A stretch of 8,564 nucleotides of DNA from CAYRYU01 sp964428355 (GTDB lineage: Bacteria; Muiribacteriota; Ozemobacteria; Ozemobacterales; Ozemobacteraceae), in NCBI GenBank assembly GCA_964428355.1, contig CAYRYU010000171.1, positions 1-8,564 of the forward strand, read 5' to 3'. Under the pieces are notes generated by a model. It was not told the DNA's origin. It made no database searches and was given only the letters and a program-made list of their open reading frames with translations. Position 1 is the stretch's first letter; each line of letters begins with the position of its first letter. Both the position numbers and the translations under genes were made by a program. Shown here in pieces: positions 1 to 5,255 of this stretch.

Positions 1-1
1 A

Positions 2-670
2 TTGCTGACGACCTACCTGACAGGTGAGGGGTTTTCGGTAACCACCCACCATGCACCAGACCAGGATTTTCAGACGGCACTCGAGCAGAAACACGATCTT
101 CTGATTCTCGATGTCATGCTCCCCGGGATGAACGGATTCGAGGTTCTTTCCCAGATCAGGAAGACATCCCAACTTCCGGTGATCATGCTGACCGCCAGAG
201 GGGAAGAGATCGACCGGATCGTCGGCCTCGAATTGGGTGCAGACGATTACCTCGCCAAGCCCTTCAACCCCCGGGAACTCGCCGCCCGAATCAGGGCGGT
301 TTTCCGGCGGACAGAAACCAGGAAGGCCGCAGGGAAGGGAGATGCCGAGGAAATCGTTGAAATTGCCGACCTCAAGCTCTATCCGAAAAGCCGGCGCGTT
401 TTCCGGAATGATGAGGAACTCGACTTGACCGGTCTCGAGTTCCGACTGCTCGAAGTCCTCCTCGGATCGGCGGGAGCGGTAGTCAAGCGCCAGGATCTTG
501 CCCTTCAGGTTCTGGACCGGCCGTTGACCTACGAGGACCGCAGTCTCGATGTCCATATCAGCAATCTCAGGAAAAAGCTCGGGAAGACTTCGACGCAGGG
601 TGAAAGAATACAGACCGTCCGGGGAATCGGCTACATGTACACCGCTTTCTCCCAGACTGCTTCCGCCTGA
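2..670 (+). CDS. cpxR: CpxR-like OmpR/PhoB-family response regulator, 5' end missing
   Basis: This is a DNA-binding response regulator, phosphorylated by its partner kinase, and the gene runs off the left edge. About 222 codons are visible. The first acidic pocket and first strand of the receiver (roughly 20 residues) are missing, so the TTG at position 2 is not a true start. Counting from there, the receiver shows the phospho-acceptor Asp37 (ILDVMLPGMNG), the switch Thr64 (MLTARG) and Lys86 (LAKPF). A winged-helix output domain fills about residues 115-215. The stretch LALQVLDRPLTYEDRSLDVHISNLRKKLG closely follows the E. coli CpxR recognition-helix region, and RGIGYMY is the usual C-terminal wing. 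The kinase gene starts 104 bp downstream on the same strand, giving a standard regulator-kinase operon order. Family membership is very secure. The CpxR subgroup assignment rests on remembered similarity and on the CpxA-like partner. Confidence 0.93.
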   Translation: MLTTYLTGEGFSVTTHHAPDQDFQTALEQKHDLLILDVMLPGMNGFEVLSQIRKTSQLPVIMLTARGEEIDRIVGLELGADDYLAKPFNPRELAARIRAVFRRTETRKAAGKGDAEEIVEIADLKLYPKSRRVFRNDEELDLTGLEFRLLEVLLGSAGAVVKRQDLALQVLDRPLTYEDRSLDVHISNLRKKLGKTSTQGERIQTVRGIGYMYTAFSQTASA

Positions 671-774
671 AAAGCTGGTTCCCACAATCCCGCATCGAGC
701 GGTCCTTTGCAGAATTGGCCCAAACCGGAGTCCCGCCTTATGGATACCGTCATTCATCGTGAGGAGCGGGGCTG

Positions 775-2466
775 ATGCCTCGATTCCGTGGTCTTTTCAC
801 CCGCTTCCTTCTCTGGTTCACGGGAACGGTTTTCCTCGCTACGGCAGTGACCGCAGCCCTGATCGCCTATCTCCTCCAGGAGGACCAGACCCGCTATCTC
901 GAGGGAAATCTGGCCACATTGAGGAAGGAAGCCCAGACCGTCCTTGAACCCTCATCCTCTTCAACTCCCGGAAAGACCCCTCCGTCGCCCGGCCAGGTCA
1001 AGCGCAGCTTCCGGATCTGGATTTTCGATGAGTCCGGAAAGCTTGTTGCGAAACCACAGTTCCCTCCCCCTCCCCCAGAATGCTGGGCCAGCAATCCTTT
1101 TCGCCCCGCCCCCCCCCCGGGGTTTGGGAATCGCGACTCGGAATTGCATCATGAGCGGCGGGGTCTCCCGCCCGACGCCCTTCTTCCGCATCACGGGCCT
1201 CCCCCTGATGATGACTTTGGTCGAAATCCCGAACCCCGCCACGGAGATTTCCATGGTCATCATCCACTGCCTCTGCCCCCCGATTGGGTTGGAGAGGGGA
1301 AACCGCCACCGCACTACGGTTCCGAAGATGGATCTTTCGCCGAAACCAATCTGCTCGCCTCCGCAGTTCCGGTTTTCCTAAGCTTTTCCAGGGATTTCCA
1401 GGTCATCGAAATAGGGGATCAGGATTTCCTGGCCTCGAAGATCACCCAACCATCAGGCCAGAAACTTGTCGGATTCCGAAGGTTCCGGCCGCTCCCCTAT
1501 TTCTCCCTCCCCCGCTCCTTTGCAGGTCCGATGGGAAGGCTTCATATCCCAGTCCTGATCGTTCTGGGCTCCTTCGTCTGTTGGGTGTTGGCCAGATCTC
1601 TTTCCAGACCCGTCCTTGAAATGCAGAAAATGAGCAGGAGCATCTCCCGCGGGGATTTCGGTGAAAGGCTTCCGGAGCTCCTGACAGGGAGGTTGGATGA
1701 GCTCGGTGACCTGGCCAGGGATTTCAACGTCATGGCTGACACGATCGAAAGGGCACTGAGAAACCAGAAACAGCTGTTGAGGGATATTTCCCATGAGCTC
1801 AGGTCCCCCCTCGCCCGATCGAACATCGCCCTGGAACTCCTTGGAAAAGGGGCTTCCGAAGGCCAGACGAACCTCGTAGAGAAAATCCGCCGTGACCTCG
1901 AACGTCTGAACGAGCTCATCCAGCAGATTCTCGATCTCTCCCGGTTCGAACAAAGGGGAGCCTCCGATCTGCCCAAAGCTTCGATCGACCTGGGGGCCTT
2001 CTCCCGTTCGATAATCTCGGATGTGAAGTTCGAAGCTGAATTGCTCGAGAAGAGGGTCGGTTTCGACGAACCCGAAACCCCATGTTTCGTGGATGGAAAT
2101 GCCGAGTTCCTCCGCCGGGCACTCGAAAATGTGCTCCGAAACGCGATCCGTCATACCGCGGTCGATTCCGAAGTTTTCATGAGGATAGCCCGCGAACGGT
2201 GCAAGGATCGGAATGAGCTCGTGATAACGGTTCGCGACCATGGCCCGGGAATCCCCCCCGCCCACCTTCCAAGCATCTTCGACCCGTTCTTCCGCTGCGA
2301 GGAAGATCGGGGAAGATCATCCGGAGGAGTCGGGCTTGGTCTGGCTATCGTAAAGCGCTCGATCGAAGCCCACGGCGGTAGTGTCACCGGAAGGAATCAC
2401 CCTGAGGGCGGATTCGAAATCGAGATCCGGCTTCCGGAAATGAACGTGAACCCCGGTCAGGCCTGA
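775..2466 (+). CDS. cpxA: CpxA-like membrane sensor histidine kinase with Pro/His-rich periplasmic domain
   Basis: This inner-membrane histidine kinase (563 aa) is the probable partner of the upstream regulator. The ATG at 775 follows GAGGAG at 761-766. A first membrane helix lies near residues 10-33, then a periplasmic domain to about 255, a second helix at about 256-272 and a HAMP linker (RPVLEMQKM...RGDFGERL). The dimerisation helix carries the phospho-acceptor His340 in DISHELRSPL, very like CpxA. The ATPase domain has an N-box (ENVLRN, Asn452/Asn456), G1 (DHGPGIP, from Asp488), an F-box (IFDPFF) and G2 (GVGLGLAIV, near 518-526), so every catalytic motif is intact. The odd part is residues 95-185 of the sensor: runs of 3-5 prolines and nine histidines, including three HH pairs, suggesting metal or peptide sensing (inference). 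A C10 tract at 1109-1118 lies inside this region. Typical CpxA is about 450-460 aa, so the sensor is enlarged. Confidence 0.93.
   Translation: MPRFRGLFTRFLLWFTGTVFLATAVTAALIAYLLQEDQTRYLEGNLATLRKEAQTVLEPSSSSTPGKTPPSPGQVKRSFRIWIFDESGKLVAKPQFPPPPPECWASNPFRPAPPPGFGNRDSELHHERRGLPPDALLPHHGPPPDDDFGRNPEPRHGDFHGHHPLPLPPDWVGEGKPPPHYGSEDGSFAETNLLASAVPVFLSFSRDFQVIEIGDQDFLASKITQPSGQKLVGFRRFRPLPYFSLPRSFAGPMGRLHIPVLIVLGSFVCWVLARSLSRPVLEMQKMSRSISRGDFGERLPELLTGRLDELGDLARDFNVMADTIERALRNQKQLLRDISHELRSPLARSNIALELLGKGASEGQTNLVEKIRRDLERLNELIQQILDLSRFEQRGASDLPKASIDLGAFSRSIISDVKFEAELLEKRVGFDEPETPCFVDGNAEFLRRALENVLRNAIRHTAVDSEVFMRIARERCKDRNELVITVRDHGPGIPPAHLPSIFDPFFRCEEDRGRSSGGVGLGLAIVKRSIEAHGGSVTGRNHPEGGFEIEIRLPEMNVNPGQA
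1109..1118 (+). repeat. C10 homopolymer tract in the kinase sensor-domain coding sequence
   Basis: Ten consecutive C bases, followed directly by GGGG, encode part of a Pro-Pro-Pro-Gly stretch in the periplasmic domain of the kinase. Loss of one C would put translation in a frame that stops at 1379-1381. Gain of one C would stop it at TGA 1152-1154. Either change removes the second membrane helix and the whole kinase core. Tracts of this length are known slippage hotspots in other bacteria; that this one varies is inference. Confidence 0.8.
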
Positions 2467-2482
2467 CCGGATTTCCCTTTTT
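2453..2482 (+). terminator. Palindrome over the kinase stop codon, probable intrinsic terminator
   Basis: CCGGTCAGGCCTGACCGG at 2453-2470 is a perfect 18-bp palindrome, foldable as a 7-bp stem with a GGCC loop. It contains the TGA stop (2464-2466) of the kinase gene. ATTTCCC and then five T bases (2478-2482) follow. The T-run sits seven bases after the stem, so termination may be partial, but it fits the end of the regulator-kinase operon. Confidence 0.55.
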
Positions 2483-2557
2483 GGAGCCTTTCGATCGGCT
2501 TCTCCACCTCTCCAAATTCTCAGATTCCTTTTCTTAAACCGTTGTCCAGTAAGATTT

Positions 2558-2602
2558 CTTCACCAATCTTAACGACCGGTACCCCTTACGGGAGTGTATG
2601 AT
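2558..2602 (+). promoter_or_regulatory. Candidate CpxR-like box and promoter of the six-EF-hand gene
   Basis: CTTCACC (2558-2564) and CTTAACG (2568-2574) are direct repeats on a 10-bp period. The second starts 29 bp before TATGAT (2597-2602), a 5/6 match to a -10 box. No good -35 hexamer sits at the usual distance, and the repeats occupy that place, as at activator-dependent promoters of OmpR/PhoB-type regulators. A TAAGATT/AATCTTA inverted repeat (2550-2556 and 2565-2571) overlaps them. The predicted transcript start is near 2609. The arrangement recurs upstream of three other genes in this window. Confidence 0.5.
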
Positions 2603-2608
2603 GAGGAT

Positions 2609-2849
2609 ACGGCATGAAAAGAACGCAATTTGGATTTAAAACAGTCATCGGACCTGTCGCCAGGGATGGCGAGGTGTCACGTTTTCGCCCTGAAGGCGAA
2701 GCTTTTCCGGAGCTGTTTCCCCTGTCGCTTGATCGGACTGGTTCCATTGCGATCGGGAACCATGGAAGGAGGTGAATGAGTCCATTTTCTCCCAGTTCAT
2801 TACAGAATCCGCGATCTATCGACGATAGAAATCTCTTTTGGAGGCAACC
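2609..2849 (+). promoter_or_regulatory. Long structured 5' leader of the six-EF-hand gene
   Basis: About 240 nt lie between the predicted transcript start and the ATG at 2850. They contain at least three compact perfect inverted repeats: TCGCC/GGCGA around 2657-2672, TTCGCC/GGCGAA around 2683-2699, and TGGTTCC/GGAACCA around 2739-2764. An AAGGAGGTG sequence (2766-2774) lies well upstream of the gene's own ribosome site and has no properly spaced start codon. I compared it by eye with common riboswitch signatures (c-di-GMP-I, fluoride, mini-ykkC) and found no match. Two short reading frames here (2614-2775 and 2776-2853) are not called as genes. No larger gene is visible in the 2483-2849 gap. 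Confidence 0.4.
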
Positions 2850-3791
2850 ATGAAGAAGCTTATCCAACCGACCATCTTTTTTGCCCTCGTTTCCCTCCTT
2901 GCGGCGTTTCCCATTTTCGCGGAATCCACCGATGGAGAGTCCACATCCACCGACACCGAGACGCAGTTCGATGGAGACCGTCCGCCTCCTCCCCCGGGGG
3001 ATCCTATGTCAAGATTCGATACAGATGGAGATGGTGTTCTGAGTGAAACAGAAAAAGCCGCTGCTGATGAAGAGTTCAAGAGCAGCCCCATGTACCAGGA
3101 TTGGTTGTCCAAATACGATGCCGATGGCGACGGGGCACTCAGCGATGAGGAGTTGGAAACCGCCCGTTCCTCCGAACCCAAAAAGGGGAAGGGGCCAGGA
3201 AAACGGCCGAACATCGATACCGACGGGGATGGAACCATCAGCGATTCCGAAAAAGCCGCCGCCGATGAAGCTTTCAAGAACAGTCCGATGTATCAGGACT
3301 GGCTGAAGAAATACGACGCCGACGGCGACGGCACCCTCAGCGAAACGGAGCTTGCCACCGCGCGAGAATCCGAGCCCAAGGGTGGAAAGGGCAAGAGGAA
3401 GAAGGGGAAAGGTCCGAACATAGACACCGATGGAGATGGAACCATCAGTGAAGCGGAGAAGGCCGCCGCGGATGAAGCTTTCAAACAGAGCCCCCACTAT
3501 CAGGAAATCCTGGAAAAGTTCGATGCCGACGGAAACGGGGCCCTGGACGCAGATGAACTCGAAAAGGCCCGGCAATCAAAACCCCAGGGGCACCACGGAA
3601 ACCGTCCGCCTCCTCCCGACGAGAGCGGATCCTCAACTTCCACATCGACTTCGACATCGGTCAGTTCGAGCACCTCGACGGCCCAAAGCGCAACCACGGG
3701 CAATTCGGCGTCTGGAAACAGTGGCCGCAACATGAAGTTCAACCGGGGTCCCGGTGGCCAGGGCGGACCTGGCGGCCATCGCCGTCATTGA
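2850..3791 (+). CDS. Exported protein with six EF-hand Ca2+-binding loops
   Basis: The predicted product is a 313-aa secreted or periplasmic Ca2+-binding protein. The ATG at 2850 is chosen over an in-frame TTG at 2838 because GGAGG (2840-2844) is spaced for it and the product then begins with a clean Sec signal peptide (MKKLIQ, hydrophobic core, likely cleavage after Ala24). Six canonical 12-residue EF loops (DxDGxGxφxxxE) begin at residues 57, 90, 123, 156, 192 and 225. They form three modules of two loops each, joined by Lys/Gly-rich basic linkers such as KKGKGPGKR. PPPPP precedes the first loop, and HHGNRPPPP followed by a Ser/Thr repeat and a Gly-rich RRH tail ends the protein. All loops keep the Asp residues at positions 1, 3 and 5 (Asn at 5 in the last) and Glu at 12, so Ca2+ binding is likely. 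The physiological role is unknown. A candidate CpxR-type box lies upstream, which suggests regulation by the adjacent two-component system (inference). Confidence 0.9.
   Translation: MKKLIQPTIFFALVSLLAAFPIFAESTDGESTSTDTETQFDGDRPPPPPGDPMSRFDTDGDGVLSETEKAAADEEFKSSPMYQDWLSKYDADGDGALSDEELETARSSEPKKGKGPGKRPNIDTDGDGTISDSEKAAADEAFKNSPMYQDWLKKYDADGDGTLSETELATARESEPKGGKGKRKKGKGPNIDTDGDGTISEAEKAAADEAFKQSPHYQEILEKFDADGNGALDADELEKARQSKPQGHHGNRPPPPDESGSSTSTSTSTSVSSSTSTAQSATTGNSASGNSGRNMKFNRGPGGQGGPGGHRRH
3018..3600 (+). repeat. Three tandem about 200-bp EF-hand-pair modules
   Basis: The modules begin at 3018, 3216 and 3423, with first-to-second spacing 198 bp and second-to-third 207 bp. Each encodes the pattern DTDGDG..S..EKAAADE.FK.SP.Y followed by a second loop, DADG(D/N)G..., and an A-R-x-S-x-P linker. 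The codons differ between copies, so the duplication is old rather than a recent expansion. Confidence 0.85.
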
Positions 3792-4121
3792 TCCCCGTCT
3801 GGCGACGGACCATATCGAGGACAGGAAAAATCCGGTCGTGGAAATGGCCTTGTTCACACGTCGGCGAACCTCGCGAGCGCTTTCCGCAATTCCGGATCCC
3901 GTTTTCCGGAAACCCTATCCAGCGAAAGCCCCGCACTTTCGTCCGGCTCGGGAAGTCCCACGACCGGGTTACCCCGGAACCTTTCGACCCTCCCTTCGGG
4001 TTCCGGGGTTCTCCTACCCCCCCCCTCGAACCGCCGCGGGATCCCATTCTGACATTCCCCGGATGCCATTGTGACTTCGGGAAAGGGAGAACCGCGCCAG
4101 GCATCAGGCATTGGTGATTTC
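3792..4121. other. Gene-free spacer with two perfect hairpins and a C9 tract
   Basis: I see no credible gene here; the reading frames are proline/arginine-rich compositional artefacts without ribosome sites. There are two perfect inverted repeats: TTCCGGA/TCCGGAA (3890-3896 and 3905-3911) and an 11-bp pair, ACCCCGGAACC/GGTTCCGGGGT (3971-3981 and 3999-4009), with a 17-nt loop. Neither is followed by a T-run, so they may be transcript-end or processing structures rather than simple intrinsic terminators. A run of nine C bases lies at 4017-4025. Confidence 0.5.
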
Positions 4122-4125
4122 ATTC

Positions 4126-4181
4126 CTTCACGATATCTGGGAATTCTTTACGAATCGGAACCCCAGCCGTGCTCGTAAGAT
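4126..4181 (+). promoter_or_regulatory. Candidate CpxR-like box and promoter of the repeat lipoprotein
   Basis: CTTCACG (4126-4132) and CTTTACG (4146-4152) are 20 bp apart, two helical turns; the unit expected between them at 4136 is not recognisable. The downstream repeat starts 30 bp before TAAGAT (4176-4181), a -10-like hexamer. The opposite strand of CTTTACG reads CGTAAAG, containing the exact GTAAA half-site of the E. coli CpxR box. The predicted transcript start is near 4188, giving a 45-nt leader. Confidence 0.45.
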
Positions 4182-4232
4182 CAAACGGGGATACCGGAAA
4201 ATCAAAATTCATCCCGAGCCGAGGAGGGCAAC

Positions 4233-5030
4233 ATGAAAACCGCGAGAAACCCGATCGTCATGGCACTTCTGGCGTTTCTTTCCGCCATCGTCCTGAGTGG
4301 GTGCGGGAACGCCAAGCCGCCCGGCTTGCCCGCCTCGGAAAGCATCAAAAATTTGATTGCATCTGCCCGTGCAGCGGACTCCGCCACGGGCCGGGACACC
4401 ATTCTATTGCAGGGGCTCGCTCAGGCCTCCGGGACCCGTGATATTCTTGCCTTGGCGTTCGAGACCGCCTCGGCGACGACGCGGGACTCTATACTCAAAG
4501 ATGGAATGTGGCAGGCAGCGACGGTCGATGAGGTCCTGATGCTTGCAAAAAGCGCTTCCACGCCAGCCGTCAGGGATGCGATCCTGCTTTACGGAGTCGC
4601 CTTCGTCAAGACGAATCAGGATTACAAGCGCCTCGCCCAGCTTGCATCGAACGCCCAGACCCGGGATTCAATCATGTCGAACTCCCCAGAAACGATCGCC
4701 AATCAAGGGAAAAAGGAGAAAGAAACCGCCCTCCGGGGGGCTGAGCAGGACATGCGAAAAGCCTGGAAGAACCTTCAGGATGCCCGTGTGGCAAGTCAAA
4801 CCCAGGAGGTCATCGACAGTCTTTCCACGGACTTCAAGGAGAAGAAGGCGGCTTACGACGCCCTTGTCGATTCGGCTCTCCAGGATGCCTACAACGAGAT
4901 GCAAAACGCACTGAGCGCATACAAGGCAGCGGTGGCTGAAAACGCGACAAAGGAAAAGGTCACATCCCTTTTCGAGGAATTCAAAGCAAAGAAGGATTGT
5001 TACGAAAAACTCCGCCGGGGGCGGCATTGA
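4233..5030 (+). CDS. Lipoprotein with 30-residue helical repeats and a duplicated C-terminal segment
   Basis: I do not recognise the family. It is a 265-aa predicted membrane-anchored lipoprotein; the ATG at 4233 follows GAGGAGGG (4221-4228). The signal peptide ends in the lipobox LSGC with lipidated Cys24; Gly, not Asp, is at +2, which argues for outer-membrane sorting if Lol rules apply. Residues 38-148 carry an Arg-Asp pair at 54, 84, 114 and 144, exactly 30 residues apart, usually as RD-x-I-(L/M); an extra RD at 69 falls at the half period. The pattern suggests paired helices like an alpha-solenoid (inference). Residues 172-262 hold two copies of a 49-residue helical unit, with T190/T239 and FKEKK (201) versus FKAKK (250), likely charged coiled coil. 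A lone Cys256 lies near the C terminus. It sits between the two EF-hand genes and shares their candidate promoter motif. Confidence 0.85.
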   Translation: MKTARNPIVMALLAFLSAIVLSGCGNAKPPGLPASESIKNLIASARAADSATGRDTILLQGLAQASGTRDILALAFETASATTRDSILKDGMWQAATVDEVLMLAKSASTPAVRDAILLYGVAFVKTNQDYKRLAQLASNAQTRDSIMSNSPETIANQGKKEKETALRGAEQDMRKAWKNLQDARVASQTQEVIDSLSTDFKEKKAAYDALVDSALQDAYNEMQNALSAYKAAVAENATKEKVTSLFEEFKAKKDCYEKLRRGRH

Positions 5031-5063
5031 ATTGGGGGTTTCCGGGAAGAACGCATCGAATCC

Positions 5064-5118
5064 CTTAACCATTCTTCACCAAACTTGATGACACGGATCC
5101 CGATTCCAAGACGATAGG
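5064..5118 (+). promoter_or_regulatory. Candidate CpxR-like triple box upstream of the single-EF-hand gene
   Basis: CTTAACC (5064-5070), CTTCACC (5074-5080) and CTTGATG (5084-5090) form three consecutive direct repeats on an exact 10-bp period. The last starts 29 bp before GATAGG (5113-5118), which is only a weak -10 match. The region aligns with the element at 2555-2576 in 18 of 22 positions, including an unbroken 11-base match TTCTTCACCAA. The predicted transcript start is near 5125, giving a leader of about 130 nt. Confidence 0.5.
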
Positions 5119-5165
5119 GTACATGGGGACCGGTTTTGCAGCTGAACGCGAGCGGCCCCGCAGTC

Positions 5166-5183
5166 GTCCAACGGTTTTTGGAC
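5166..5183 (+). other. Leader hairpin upstream of the single-EF-hand gene
   Basis: GTCCAA/TTGGAC (5166-5171 and 5178-5183) form a perfect 6-bp stem with a CGGTTT loop in the predicted leader. The right arm is also part of GACACCCTGTC (5181-5191), so two local folds compete for the same bases. No known RNA family was recognised. Confidence 0.3.
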
Positions 5184-5255
5184 ACCCTGTCGTCGACCGT
5201 TCCGAAGTCAGGACGGCGCTTCAAAATCAAGGAACGGTCTGGAAAGGAGGCCCAT

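Noticed and set aside
1453..2265. 270-codon minus-strand frame inside the kinase gene
   Set aside because: It lies wholly opposite the conserved kinase core with all catalytic motifs intact; the product is a mirror-frame artefact of GC-rich codons.
2653..2770. Known riboswitch class in the EF-hand leader
   Set aside because: By eye the conserved signatures of c-di-GMP-I, fluoride and mini-ykkC RNAs are absent, so only an unnamed structured leader is reported.
2614..2775. 53-codon reading frame (MKRTQFGF...) with GAGGA six bases upstream
   Set aside because: The predicted -10 at 2597-2602 places the transcript start at about 2609, so the apparent ribosome site would not be transcribed. The hairpins fall inside the frame, and the product resembles nothing known. 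It is better read as leader RNA.
2838..2849. In-frame TTG at 2838 as start of the six-EF-hand protein
   Set aside because: It lies just before the ribosome site, overlapping it by one base; the ATG at 2850 has correct spacing and starts the signal peptide directly.
2776..2853. 25-codon frame starting right after the previous stop and overlapping the EF-hand start as ATGA
   Set aside because: The AGGAGG is only about three bases from the ATG, too close for normal initiation, and the peptide is featureless. Translational coupling is conceivable, but I cannot support it.
3009..3575. 188-codon minus-strand frame opposite the EF-hand repeats
   Set aside because: Its repetitive sequence simply mirrors the tandem EF-hand modules; it has no ribosome site or signal.
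3018..3600. CRISPR-like or satellite repeat from the regular spacing at 3018-3600
   Set aside because: The period comes from protein-coding EF-hand modules with diverged codons; there are no short identical repeats with unique spacers.
3754..4074. 106-codon plus-strand frame (MARADLAA...) after the EF-hand gene
   Set aside because: It overlaps the 3' end of the EF-hand gene, has Pro/Arg-rich random composition, no ribosome site, and contains the large hairpins.
5136..5255. Longer N-terminus for the single-EF-hand protein from TTG 5136
   Set aside because: There is no ribosome site at 5136, while AAGGAGG sits five bases before ATG 5256. The extra 40 residues overlap the leader hairpins.
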